Source: a virus. Taken from it: a stretch of 45,311 nucleotides of DNA. Each line of letters begins with the position of its first letter. The stretch's first letter is position 1. Where the stretch lies: positions 1-45,311 of the IMG/VR virus record IMGVR_UViG_3300031857_000377; one strand, 5' to 3'. A program made the position numbers and the translations under genes. This document shows positions 18,839-28,635 of the stretch, piece after piece. The notes under the pieces were generated by a model. It was not told the origin of the DNA. It saw only the letters and a program-made list of their open reading frames with translations, and did not search any database.

Positions 18839-20026
18839 TTAATACTCCAATTTTACTATTATATTCAATAAGTCTCTTGTTCCTTCAAACTTCACAGGTC
18901 TATTTAATTTAGCAACAGCAATTAAATCTTTGGTATTATTATACAAACCAATAGATGTGATATAAACTACACTTGCCTGTGGTGCCTGTCTGTTTAGTGA
19001 ACGCCATTCCTCCTCCTTTATTATTCCAGTTCCACGTAATACACTATCCGTTGGAAAATCAGGATCAGGTGATTCAGCAGGAAGAACATAAGTTGGATTA
19101 TTTGACGCATATCCAAACTGTGACGGCATTATATTGATATAATAAGATGATTCATTTTTAACATCAATAGAACGAGCTATAAATCCAGAATTTCTATTAG
19201 CAGCTGCACCACTAATTGATGTAAATAACTTAAATGAATTATCACCAGCAACATTACTACCAGTAACAGTATTAAATCCTAATTCATCATTTAATTTATC
19301 AGCATCCAAAATCATTACGCCTAAACTTGGATAAAGAATACCATAACAATTATCTGGATAAGAACCAGATACACCATTAGATATACTCCCACTAACAATA
19401 TATCTTGGTCTTGATATAAAATCAGGATTAGAATCCACTGCCCTTTGGTTTGCATCACCAGAATCATCAATTAGTGATATTAGTTTTGGATTTGATCCAG
19501 AGACTCTAACTCTACTACCGGTGTGAACATTATTAGGGACACCACTACCACTTAAACCAACCAGATGTAATTGAAAATTACCAGGATCTATTCTGTTTCC
19601 AAATTTATCTCTATTTACCGATATTGCATAGATGTGTTCAAATGGATTTATTGATCCCGATAATAAAAATCCTTCTTCATCTCCATCCAAACACATTAAT
19701 TTAAATTGTGTAAACACAGATTTTGATGGTGTATCACCACTAGTTGTATCAACTGAATCTAAATATGCAGAACCAGATCCTGCTTCATGTCCATATGCAA
19801 TAGAAAACATACGTTCATCATTACAAGTTAATGACGCAGATCCCCAAACTTCATAGTAATATGATTTAGAACTAGATACAGAACCACCAGTTTGTATTGA
19901 ACTTGTAAAAAATGTTTTTAATTCACTCGATACACTACCCCATAATGATTTTGCATATGAATTTGCAACAACATATTGTGGATCACTATTTGGATAAGTA
20001 ACAGGATGAAAAATTAAATTTGCCAT
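18839..20026 (-). CDS. Structural paralog 1 (shared domain)
   Basis: A 395-residue family member with the same order of blocks: SKSYYYEVWGSASL, FSIAYGHEAGSGSAYL, TPSKSVFTQFKLMCL, RIDPGNFQLHLVGLSGSG, VSGSNPKLISLIDDSGD and the C-terminal VYITSIGLYNNTKDLIAVAKL. Its central blocks are closest to those of the 1239-residue sibling (both have HTGS and VSGSNPK), which suggests recent duplication or gene conversion. ATG 20026 follows a TAGGAT site. Function beyond virion structure is unknown. Confidence 0.68.
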   Translation of the reverse strand: MANLIFHPVTYPNSDPQYVVANSYAKSLWGSVSSELKTFFTSSIQTGGSVSSSKSYYYEVWGSASLTCNDERMFSIAYGHEAGSGSAYLDSVDTTSGDTPSKSVFTQFKLMCLDGDEEGFLLSGSINPFEHIYAISVNRDKFGNRIDPGNFQLHLVGLSGSGVPNNVHTGSRVRVSGSNPKLISLIDDSGDANQRAVDSNPDFISRPRYIVSGSISNGVSGSYPDNCYGILYPSLGVMILDADKLNDELGFNTVTGSNVAGDNSFKLFTSISGAAANRNSGFIARSIDVKNESSYYINIMPSQFGYASNNPTYVLPAESPDPDFPTDSVLRGTGIIKEEEWRSLNRQAPQASVVYITSIGLYNNTKDLIAVAKLNRPVKFEGTRDLLNIIVKLEY

Positions 20027-20060
20027 AATATAATCCTATATTTTTCTAATTAAAACGGTG

Positions 20061-20744
20061 TTAGAATGTATATGAAATAGGAACAACTAATCTTGAACCG
20101 TATGTTTCATTTTCTAAAATAAGTTTTGTTGTTTTAGTTTGCACATCTTGATTAGCAAATGTCTTACCCACAACTGTAAAAGTCAAATCAAATGTTGAAT
20201 TATTTGGTATCATATTACTATATTTTATAGAATTGCCAGACGGACTTGTAACAGTTCCTGTTGGTAAACTGTCAGCACGTAAATCCATATATGTTGTGTC
20301 TAAAATAGTAACAGAATATGTCATTCCACTTTCTGACAATTTATCATCTTGCGGCAAATTTTCATATTTGTAAGTAGAAAATGTAATACTAATTTCACCT
20401 TTACCTTTTCTAGCAGAACTTTCAAACGAATATGATGTTGCATCATCAAATGTTCTTAAATATGGTATAGATTTTGTTCCAACTGGAAGAGTAATCAGCT
20501 TATATTTCATTGACTGTGTTTCGTCTGGAACTGCCTCAGTAATTGGCATGTTTTCAATAACTACACCATAATAATTTGTTCCAAGTCCATGAAGCGGGTT
20601 CCATAAATCATAATCAACTTCATCATCCGAAAGAGCAAATTGTGTAATGTTGAATGCACCTTGACCTTTTGCCAACAATTCTCTTCCCTTTTTGGTAAGA
20701 ATTGCATCTACTGTTATTGTTCCGCTATTGCTTAAATAACCCAT
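20061..20744 (-). CDS. Probable baseplate/fibre attachment structural protein
   Basis: The 227-residue protein opens with VDAILTKKGRELLAKGQGAF and ITQFALSDDEVDYDLW, a pattern I associate with phage tail or fibre-attachment proteins and which loosely resembles tail-collar fibre N-termini. The remainder looks beta-rich. It lies between the gp7-like wedge protein and the first structural paralog, which fits a connector role. ATG 20744 has a strong AAGGAG site 8 nt upstream, and a 113-bp leader region separates it from the gene before. The exact T4 counterpart is not clear. Confidence 0.6.
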   Translation of the reverse strand: MGYLSNSGTITVDAILTKKGRELLAKGQGAFNITQFALSDDEVDYDLWNPLHGLGTNYYGVVIENMPITEAVPDETQSMKYKLITLPVGTKSIPYLRTFDDATSYSFESSARKGKGEISITFSTYKYENLPQDDKLSESGMTYSVTILDTTYMDLRADSLPTGTVTSPSGNSIKYSNMIPNNSTFDLTFTVVGKTFANQDVQTKTTKLILENETYGSRLVVPISYTF

Positions 20745-20857
20745 TTTAAAACTCCTTTTATTTTAATAGTATTACTTTATGACAAATAAAAACCCGTTGT
20801 GGGATGTAATAATAATTCTAATATAAATATGTGTAAGAATTATATTTTACAAATTAA
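20745..20857 (-). promoter_or_regulatory. Intergenic leader with TATTTATA element and hairpin
   Basis: This is the longest gap in the window (113 bp). On the coding strand TATTTATA occupies 20829-20822, within the loop of a possible hairpin whose 8-bp arms are ATAATTCT at 20812-20819 and AGAATTAT at 20836-20843. A short GGG/CCC stem followed by TTTTTATTT lies nearer the next gene and might be a weak terminator. The mix suggests a promoter or processing site before the structural paralog genes; none is proven. Confidence 0.45.
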
Positions 20858-23800
20858 TTACAATATATTTGGTCTAACTTTAACATATGTTTCGGTAATC
20901 ACATCATTTGGTGGAACAAATGATGGAATCAATGTTTCATTTATTTCATCACCATATACCAAAATTACTTTTGAACCCAAATATCTATGATTTTGTGTTG
21001 CAGTTGGTAAAGATGTTGGGTTTACATAATTTGTTGAAATTAATGAATGTGTTGTTGGTGTATTGTTAATATAATCCGGCATAGTAGAAAAGACAGGTTC
21101 AAACTTTTTATAGTAACCATCGTCTACATGACTGTATACTTGTTCGTATGTTGCAGTTATTTTTTCTTCTGCATTATATGATAGAGATGTTACCTCTGTC
21201 TTTAATGTGTAATTAGATGTATTTGGTATTGTAGTTGGTGATGCCGCAATTACAGGAGCACTCCAAAATATAGATACATTCATGTTTTCTTCATCACTAT
21301 TTAATACCGAATCAAGAACAAATTTTGCCTTTGGTTTCAATGTGAATCTAATGTCATTGTATTTGCCCAATAATAATTTATTATCCAAATTCAATGTTGT
21401 TTTTATGGTATCTGATGATGCTTTTAAAATTTTATTTTGAGCAACAATAGTTGTTTTTTTAGGTTGAATATCTGTTGATTTTAAATTAAAATTTAGGTTT
21501 ACATCATTTTCAATTTCATCAAATTGAGTAACAACTTCTACTTCACTTGTAAATTCACCTTCTATGTCATATATCTTACTACCTAAATCTTCATCAAAAC
21601 CAATTAATACAGTTCCTTTATTGTAAGAAAACTTTGAAACTGGTTTTGGCAATTTAGACAAATCATTTGTATCTATAACATCTTGATTTATTCCAGAAAA
21701 ATCTTTTAATACTGATTGTTTTGATCTTTCAAGTATATTTGGTTCAACAACTACACCAAGTATTTCATTAACTCGCAATGGTAGAGTTTGTCTTATTTGT
21801 TCAAATACACTAAAATCAAATGCAGAAAGTAATCTAATATAAGCAGTAAAATCATTTTTATTTTCATACTTCTGCCAATATTCTCTTGAAAACCATTTTA
21901 ATCTTGGATATTCATTCTTATTTACATTTGAATATTCACCAAAATAATCATCTAATATAGTATATCCAATTGCCTCATATATGTCTTCATTTATTATATG
22001 TTGTGGTGAAAAGGCAACCATAACTTTATTTGAATCAATAGAGTATCTGTCAAATTCAGTTACAGTATTTGATTGATGCATACTTAATGGTGAAAGTAAA
22101 GATGCAGAATCAATTCTTATCTTTTCTGTAAACGGTGTGTCATTTGCAACAGAAACAACTTCCATTGTATAATTTTCAGTTATAGATTCAAATGCATCTA
22201 TATTGAATCCGTAAAAAGATGCAGTTTTTGGTGTCTCATAGAATATATCTTTCAATCTATTAGGATGTGTGCTATTTAAACTTTGAGTTAAAGCAACATC
22301 CCATGGATCCCAAAATTTCCATTGTGCTTGTAAATCATAAAAGGAAGATGTTTGGTAATTCCCATTATATGCTCTCGGAGACAATGCATGATTATTAAAA
22401 GAAGATGTGCTTAAAATATTTGACCAATATCTTAATTCAAAAATAGAACCGGATAATATTTGGTTTGTTACTGGATTTGATCCAGAGCCAATGTATAATT
22501 TTCCAGTAGAAGACCAAGCTCTGTTATAGTTTGGTTCAATACTACCACTTATTACTATACTTGCAGATTGTTCTATTGCAATTTTACCATATTTTGCAGT
22601 TCGTAAAACTAATTCATATTTTTGATTAACAGATGTATTATCCGCGGATCCACTACTTCTACGAATCATTATGTTTAATGGTATATCATCAAACAAATAT
22701 GTGTCATTTATAGATGCGGATTTGTAATTAGTTCCATCACTCATGTGGAATTTTAAACTACCTTTTTCAATATCACTACCATCGTGGTGAATTGTTACAA
22801 ACCAATCTAAACGACTACCACTTTGTTTTTGAAGAACTGTTTGTATGGGATCTTTTTCATAATCATATAATCTATCGGGTTCCATTTTCCAACGGAATGA
22901 TAGTGTATCTGGATACTGCCAAACATCCTTAACATTATTAACCTTATCCCAAGGAACCTCAACATGATGTTGTCTTGTTGGTGATGGCCAACTACCAGAT
23001 AAGTTCAAATAGTATGTATGTTTTTCCCAATCATATGTTGGTGGTTTACCAAAATCTGCTGTATCTGGTCCACCATACTCTCTTATAGCCAATAAAGTTT
23101 GTGGAATACCATAAGCGGCAAGTAATGCCTTTACTGCTCTTCCAGTGCCTTTTGTTTTGTAAACATATGGAAGATTATTTAATACCCTTCTCCAAACTTC
23201 TTTTGTTCTCTGCTCTTCTGTTTTTGCAAGATATTTGTTAGTAGTTGTTCTTCCAGTCCAAATCGGTTCACCACTTCCACTTACACCAAGAGCATATTCC
23301 CAAAGATCCTTTGCTTGAGTGCCATGAGTTAATTGCCACCCTAAATTTTTTGTAGCATGATAAATTAGATCCTGAGACATTCCATCTTTTGGATTTTCTT
23401 TTCTTTGATTTTTTCTTAAAATATGATCAGTATACAAATACATTATGTCAAAATGCTGACCAACCATATTTACAAAACTTACAAATTGTTCATTATCATT
23501 ACTATCCCTCAAATATTCAGGTATTGATTTTTCCAAAGAATTGTAATTTTTTAAATCATAATCAGTAGCTTTATCCAATAAATCAATATACCAATTTGTT
23601 GCTTCTTCAGAAATAGTTGGATATAAATTAAATTTACCTTCTTTTGTTAATATATGATAAGAACTAGCAGTAACATCCAATTCATATTTTGGGTATGGAG
23701 TAATGGATGCAAATGATTGTGTTGTGTAATAATTACTAGAGGTAGTTTCATAATATAAAAACTTTTCAAAGTTATCAAAACCACTTATTAATTTATCACG

Positions 23801-24877
23801 CAATCCTTTTACTTTTATTTTATTTGCATTAACAGAACCTGTATATGTTTCAAGTAAATTTAATTGATTATTAAAATCTTCTATTAATGATACTTTATAG
23901 TTAAAATTTTCAACTCGGTCTTCTGCAGAAGAATAAAATATAAAGTTTCTAAATTCTCTAAAATCTATGTTTAATTCTATTGATGAACTATTTCCACCAA
24001 TATATCTATTTAAAATTTCCTGTGATGTTTGGACGTTAGTTGATAATAAATCTGTCCAAGATTTGTAATCTGTTTCAGAAGAAACCCAATAATCCGTATT
24101 TGCTTCAAAATTTGCACCTTTAATGTAAGGTATAACTTCAACTTCATCTTCTCTTAAAACTTTAACACTTTCGATTAATGGCTTTAGTATTTGTAAACCA
24201 ACCCAACATTCATAATATAAATCTATATCTTCTGGAAGTTCATCATATAGTTTTACAAAGAAATAAGTATTGTCCCCGTCTGATGTAACATTGATTACAT
24301 CGACTATCATATTTTCACCAAAATTTAAAACAATTGGTGGCAAATAAACATTTGAAGACAGATATGATAATACAAAAGATTCTAATGCAGATCTATTTGT
24401 TGAATTATTATTTATTAATTTTAATTTTAATTCACGTCTATTTTCAGAAATATCTGCCACAAAAACACGACCATCGGCTTCTTGTTCAGAAGGACCACCT
24501 AAATAATTTACAAAAAAATTGTAAACTAACTTGTATTCACCTTGAAAAAGTTTTAATTTGGTATGTATGTGATTGTGTATATCAAGTATTACGTTTCTTT
24601 CGATTGTTTGTTCTGGCTGACCATTTGAGTTTTGTATAGTTCTTGTTACTGTTTGTATTTCAAATGGTAAATTGTAAAATGATCCGTTTTCAACATATGC
24701 AGTGTTTGGTAAAAATGCATGAACCTCAACACTATTTGGATTTAATTCTTCATTATATTCATTTAAAACAGGAACAATTAATCGTCTTCTAGCAGAAGTT
24801 GTTAAAAATCTTGTACCACGAATAGTCAAGTTCGTAGATAGTATTTCTTCAAGATTTGTATAATTAAAATTACTCAT
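20858..24877 (-). CDS. Large gp7-like baseplate wedge protein with LamG-like lectin domain
   Basis: The start chosen is ATG 24877, overlapping the previous stop as ATGAGTAA, giving 1339 residues; a GTG six codons upstream is the longer alternative. Position directly after the gp6-like module and great size recall T4 gp7 (1032 residues). A region at about 640-860 (TLSFRWKMEP, LDWFVTIHHDG, YELVLRTAKYG, GKLYIGSGSN, IFELRYWSNILS) matches a concanavalin A-like jelly roll. Before it, residues 470-620 contain conserved helical segments (VWRRVLNNLPYVYKTKGTGR) that look like the wedge core. Overall role, a wedge scaffold linking baseplate and fibres, is inferred from context and family resemblance, not residue-level proof. 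Confidence 0.68.
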   Translation of the reverse strand: MSNFNYTNLEEILSTNLTIRGTRFLTTSARRRLIVPVLNEYNEELNPNSVEVHAFLPNTAYVENGSFYNLPFEIQTVTRTIQNSNGQPEQTIERNVILDIHNHIHTKLKLFQGEYKLVYNFFVNYLGGPSEQEADGRVFVADISENRRELKLKLINNNSTNRSALESFVLSYLSSNVYLPPIVLNFGENMIVDVINVTSDGDNTYFFVKLYDELPEDIDLYYECWVGLQILKPLIESVKVLREDEVEVIPYIKGANFEANTDYWVSSETDYKSWTDLLSTNVQTSQEILNRYIGGNSSSIELNIDFREFRNFIFYSSAEDRVENFNYKVSLIEDFNNQLNLLETYTGSVNANKIKVKGLRDKLISGFDNFEKFLYYETTSSNYYTTQSFASITPYPKYELDVTASSYHILTKEGKFNLYPTISEEATNWYIDLLDKATDYDLKNYNSLEKSIPEYLRDSNDNEQFVSFVNMVGQHFDIMYLYTDHILRKNQRKENPKDGMSQDLIYHATKNLGWQLTHGTQAKDLWEYALGVSGSGEPIWTGRTTTNKYLAKTEEQRTKEVWRRVLNNLPYVYKTKGTGRAVKALLAAYGIPQTLLAIREYGGPDTADFGKPPTYDWEKHTYYLNLSGSWPSPTRQHHVEVPWDKVNNVKDVWQYPDTLSFRWKMEPDRLYDYEKDPIQTVLQKQSGSRLDWFVTIHHDGSDIEKGSLKFHMSDGTNYKSASINDTYLFDDIPLNIMIRRSSGSADNTSVNQKYELVLRTAKYGKIAIEQSASIVISGSIEPNYNRAWSSTGKLYIGSGSNPVTNQILSGSIFELRYWSNILSTSSFNNHALSPRAYNGNYQTSSFYDLQAQWKFWDPWDVALTQSLNSTHPNRLKDIFYETPKTASFYGFNIDAFESITENYTMEVVSVANDTPFTEKIRIDSASLLSPLSMHQSNTVTEFDRYSIDSNKVMVAFSPQHIINEDIYEAIGYTILDDYFGEYSNVNKNEYPRLKWFSREYWQKYENKNDFTAYIRLLSAFDFSVFEQIRQTLPLRVNEILGVVVEPNILERSKQSVLKDFSGINQDVIDTNDLSKLPKPVSKFSYNKGTVLIGFDEDLGSKIYDIEGEFTSEVEVVTQFDEIENDVNLNFNLKSTDIQPKKTTIVAQNKILKASSDTIKTTLNLDNKLLLGKYNDIRFTLKPKAKFVLDSVLNSDEENMNVSIFWSAPVIAASPTTIPNTSNYTLKTEVTSLSYNAEEKITATYEQVYSHVDDGYYKKFEPVFSTMPDYINNTPTTHSLISTNYVNPTSLPTATQNHRYLGSKVILVYGDEINETLIPSFVPPNDVITETYVKVRPNIL

Positions 24878-25565
24878 TATTATTTCTACTTCCACTTATT
24901 ATTTCAGTTAATGCCAATAATGTAGCCAATTGAGTGTCTTCAAATACTCTAGTCGATTCTTGTATTTGTTGATTCATCATATCTTCTATCATAATATTTT
25001 GTTCATCAACTATTTGTTGTGTTGAATTTATCGCTTCTTGTAATGCCTGATTTTCTGCAATTGCATTTGCTCTTTCATTTGAAATAGTTGCCAAAACATT
25101 ATCAAAGTTAGATATTGCATCTAATTGTCCTGTTATTATCTTATCCTTTTCTTCCAATTCTTTATTCAATTCATCAATTTGCATACTCAATGCAGCGGTG
25201 CTATTTCCTGTATCATCTATTATATTTGCCAAATTTGATAAAAATTCTCTTTTTGCAACATCTTTTGTAAATTGTTCCATTGCATCCGGATTATTCATAA
25301 TTTCTGCCGGAACTGTTACACCGGATGGTAATGGTGTTAGTCCACTTAACATATCAGACTGTGCCAATAATATTTTACTAACAACAACTTCTTCTGCTTT
25401 TGTTGCTTCTGGTAAATTTTTAAATTTCACATCTATTACTTCTGAAAATTCTCCTTTTAAAAATCTACCGTCTACTACTGGTAGATTAATTTTACCTCTA
25501 TTAAATTTTTCAGAATCAGTTGTGTAACTAATTATATGTCCTGATTTTTCATCTCTTTTTAGCAT
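24870..25565 (-). CDS. Coiled-coil structural or assembly protein
   Basis: A 231-residue protein. The N-terminal 75 residues include HIISYTTDSEKF and VVDGRFLKGEFSEVIDVKF and look beta-rich. Residues 110-210 are strongly heptad-like (IDELNKELEEKDKIITGQL), predicting a coiled coil. It lies 2 bp after the DNRLRE-like gene stops and overlaps the gp7-like gene, so it is probably part of the wedge operon, perhaps as a trimeric fibre or assembly factor. I do not recognise the family. Confidence 0.6.
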   Translation of the reverse strand: MLKRDEKSGHIISYTTDSEKFNRGKINLPVVDGRFLKGEFSEVIDVKFKNLPEATKAEEVVVSKILLAQSDMLSGLTPLPSGVTVPAEIMNNPDAMEQFTKDVAKREFLSNLANIIDDTGNSTAALSMQIDELNKELEEKDKIITGQLDAISNFDNVLATISNERANAIAENQALQEAINSTQQIVDEQNIMIEDMMNQQIQESTRVFEDTQLATLLALTEIISGSRNNNE

Positions 25566-25567
25566 GA

Positions 25568-26746
25568 TTATCTTGTAACTTTAAAATAATAATTGTTATC
25601 AAAAAATGTAACAACATCACCACCATCTGTTTCAACTTTAACAACAACTCTATAAAATCTTTCAGGTTGAAAACTATTCATCCAAATATTAAAATAATTT
25701 CCAGTTGAATCACAACTAATTTTTGTCCCAATATTATCGAATGGAAGTATTATTTCATCAGTATGTGCATCTCTAATTTCATAATAAGAAGATGATGGTA
25801 GATAATAATTTACATTGTAATACGATTCAGTAGAATAAGTTTTTGTTGGATATAATTTATTGGCATGTATTCTAATTTTTGCCTTTTCATTTTGAGAATA
25901 GAATTTTTTTAATTTTAAATTTAAATTTACGCCATATTCTGGAATTAAATTTAAACTTCCGGTAGAAAATTCACTGTCATCCCAAACAACATATAATTTA
26001 GGAACATATATTGTATTACTATCAGTTCCAAAAAATTTTAAACTTGTGCTAGAATCCGCAGATGTTTCTACATCATTTGAAAATTTTAATATAAATCCAT
26101 CATTTTCAATTCTTGTAGATCCAGTTATCCATCTCTTTGCAATGTCAGTAACATTCATATAAACATCTGATGTTTGATAATAGAAAGATTGTGTGCATTC
26201 TAAGTTATCATAATCCCACCATGTTCCACCACCTTCATTTGTATTATATGATGATGTAACTCTAATTGATATACGATTTCCCCAAATTGCATCATCTTGA
26301 ATCCAAGTCTGTGATATTTCATCCCACTCTAAACTTGATAAAGTTGGTGGAATATCCCACATTATACCAACATTTTTTGAAGTTCTATATGTCCATGATA
26401 CACCATCGGTAGTTATAGGTTTATTGTAAAACCTTCCTGTTCCATTTATCCAAGAGGAACTTACCGGATAAGCATAAATTTTATATTCTTGTGGAATTTC
26501 TCTAGCATCAACAGTTTTTAGTGAAAGGTAATAGTTTGCATTTTGTGATATTTTTCCAGAATTTACTTTCTGTTCTATTTCATCCATATCAAATTTCATC
26601 AATATTCTGCTGTTGTATATTTTTGCAGAACCGGATGAACCTTCATATAAATGTGATAACTCCACAAGTTGATCTAAACCTGTATTTTGATGTTCTGTTT
26701 TTTCATATATTGTTGCATCTTTTTGTGCATATATTGTATAAATCAT
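25568..26746 (-). CDS. DNRLRE-like baseplate-associated protein
   Basis: The 392-residue product starts with IYTIYAQKDATIYE, then NTGLDQLVELSHL and SRILMKFDM, the pattern of DNRLRE/CBM96-like beta-sandwich modules in which a short strand is followed by a repeated R-x-L-x-K-F-D. Later parts (WDDSEFSTGSLN, FYRVVVKVETDGG) also look beta-sheet. It overlaps the gp6-like stop as ATGA and precedes the coiled-coil gene, so it most likely belongs to the baseplate wedge or rim. The domain call is by eye; a carbohydrate-binding function would be speculative. Confidence 0.6.
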   Translation of the reverse strand: MIYTIYAQKDATIYEKTEHQNTGLDQLVELSHLYEGSSGSAKIYNSRILMKFDMDEIEQKVNSGKISQNANYYLSLKTVDAREIPQEYKIYAYPVSSSWINGTGRFYNKPITTDGVSWTYRTSKNVGIMWDIPPTLSSLEWDEISQTWIQDDAIWGNRISIRVTSSYNTNEGGGTWWDYDNLECTQSFYYQTSDVYMNVTDIAKRWITGSTRIENDGFILKFSNDVETSADSSTSLKFFGTDSNTIYVPKLYVVWDDSEFSTGSLNLIPEYGVNLNLKLKKFYSQNEKAKIRIHANKLYPTKTYSTESYYNVNYYLPSSSYYEIRDAHTDEIILPFDNIGTKISCDSTGNYFNIWMNSFQPERFYRVVVKVETDGGDVVTFFDNNYYFKVTR

Positions 26747-28635
26747 CCGAATGCCCTCACTCTACCTATAATATCATTTTGCGGGTATTTTATTTCAAAT
26801 ATAGAAGGATCTAAAGATGGAAATATTATTCCATCTTTTGTAGCAGCACCAATATCGTATGCATGTTGGGAATAACCAAGTGTTTGATCGTATTTATTTA
26901 CAATTTTAACATTAACAACTGTTTGAACACCTTCTACTTTATCTAATTCTGTAAATATATTACTAATTACTATCGGTTGATTTATTTGCCATCTTCTAAT
27001 ATCAAAATAATTGGAAATTCTATCAATACATCTTAAAATAACTTGGTTACTATTTTGATTTGGTATAGTCATTATATCAAATTCAACACCAATGTTTATT
27101 ACGTATGCATCTCTAATGTTTATAGCATCCGTTAAAATTCTATGATAATTTAAATATGTTTTTAAATTTTCTTTTGTAGCATCATTTACAGTAGTTAATC
27201 TTTGATCACCGTCATAACCCAAAACATAAAAATTTAAAGCCAATCCATTTTGAACACGATCACTATTATACACCGATTCTCTTGTCAATTGTGTATCCTT
27301 TGTAATATATGCCTTTGCAAGAGAACCATATCTGGAAGGCATACTGTATGCCCGTATTATGTAATCCTCTTTTGTAACAGCACGATTTTGTGAAGCAAAA
27401 TAAGCAAGAGCATTTTCTCTAATTTCATTTGCAGTTTCTTCACTCTTTGCACCTTTTGCTGGTTCTGGATTAGTAACAGCAAGACTTGATATAACTTGTT
27501 CATATAAAACTGGATCCAAACCTGTTTCGTCAATTAATAATATTTTACTTATTATTCTTGTTAATGTATCACTACTAACATTGTCTGATAAACCATTACC
27601 CGTTGTATAAAAAACACTTAATGTTGTGTTGTTTGGTGCAAGTCCATAAGTTTTTGTGTATAAAAAGTTTGAAGGATCTATATCAAAAGATGTTGATCTA
27701 TCTATACCAACAAGTGAACTACCAACCAAATCAGGATTTGGAATCAATTCTTCATCATCAAGGTCAGAAACACCCGCACCAAAATTTATTTCATATCTAG
27801 TATCATCTATCTGCCTTGTAGAAAATCTTCTAGCAACTTTTTTTAATTTTAATAGATACGGAGTTTCATCTCTATATGTGCTCAATTGTCTATCGTTTCT
27901 TGGTATATTTAAAACTGGTTCAAATATCGTATCTTGTGCTAAAAATGGAACATGATACCAAACATTATTATCCGAATCAACTGCATACAAAACTTCTATT
28001 AAATTTGCTTCTTCTAAAATTACACTATCATATGGTTTTGGATCTGCAAAATCATAATCTATTTGTTGAATTGTTCCTGAAGATGCTCTTACTGATTTTT
28101 TTAATAAAAAGAATAATACTTCACCGTTATTATCTACCTCAAACGGAGTAACTTCTGTTGGATCAATTGAACTACTAAATTTAAAATCAACATAATCTAT
28201 TGTTCTAAATTCAACATTAGATGTTAAATCAGTATTACCAACAACCATATCTGGTTCAATTGCAAATGCATAGTTGTAATCAGGAACAATAGTATCGCCA
28301 ACTTGAATAGATGGAACTATCTGAAAAACATCTAATTTTACATTTGAAGCAATTTTCCCCTTTGGTCTATATCCTAGTGATTGTGCTATATTTAATATGT
28401 TTGGTTTTTCTGTTGCATGTAATATCATAGATTCTTGCAATGTAACATCGGTGTAATACGATAAAACATCACCAACATAAGCAGCCATTTCCATGAACAT
28501 CATTCCGGGAGATGCTTCATTAAAATCTTGATATGTATTTGGAAAATAATTTTTTGTAAAATCTATAAGATTTTGCTTCAATGAAGAAAAATCCCTTGAC
28601 AAATATCTTATATCTTTTTTAACTAAATCAGCCAT
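26743..28635 (-). CDS. Baseplate wedge protein, gp6-like (Baseplate_J family)
   Basis: At 630 residues it is close to T4 gp6 (660). The N-terminal block SRDFSSLKQNLIDFTKNYFP, FNEASPGMMFMEMAAYVGDV and LSYYTDVTLQESML-like sequence is characteristic of gp6/J-type wedge proteins in T4-like phages. The C-terminal part (AVTKEDYIIRAYSMPSRYG, VEFDIMTIPNQNS) continues the Baseplate_J pattern. In T4, gp6 dimers form the ring that ties the wedges together. It overlaps the gp25-like gene by 8 bp; gp25 and gp6 interact in T4, so the pairing supports both calls. Confidence 0.9.
   Translation of the reverse strand: MADLVKKDIRYLSRDFSSLKQNLIDFTKNYFPNTYQDFNEASPGMMFMEMAAYVGDVLSYYTDVTLQESMILHATEKPNILNIAQSLGYRPKGKIASNVKLDVFQIVPSIQVGDTIVPDYNYAFAIEPDMVVGNTDLTSNVEFRTIDYVDFKFSSSIDPTEVTPFEVDNNGEVLFFLLKKSVRASSGTIQQIDYDFADPKPYDSVILEEANLIEVLYAVDSDNNVWYHVPFLAQDTIFEPVLNIPRNDRQLSTYRDETPYLLKLKKVARRFSTRQIDDTRYEINFGAGVSDLDDEELIPNPDLVGSSLVGIDRSTSFDIDPSNFLYTKTYGLAPNNTTLSVFYTTGNGLSDNVSSDTLTRIISKILLIDETGLDPVLYEQVISSLAVTNPEPAKGAKSEETANEIRENALAYFASQNRAVTKEDYIIRAYSMPSRYGSLAKAYITKDTQLTRESVYNSDRVQNGLALNFYVLGYDGDQRLTTVNDATKENLKTYLNYHRILTDAINIRDAYVINIGVEFDIMTIPNQNSNQVILRCIDRISNYFDIRRWQINQPIVISNIFTELDKVEGVQTVVNVKIVNKYDQTLGYSQHAYDIGAATKDGIIFPSLDPSIFEIKYPQNDIIGRVRAFG

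Noticed and set aside
20770-20812. Intrinsic terminator with GGG/CCC stem and T-tract
   Set aside because: The stem is only 3 bp, too weak for a confident call.
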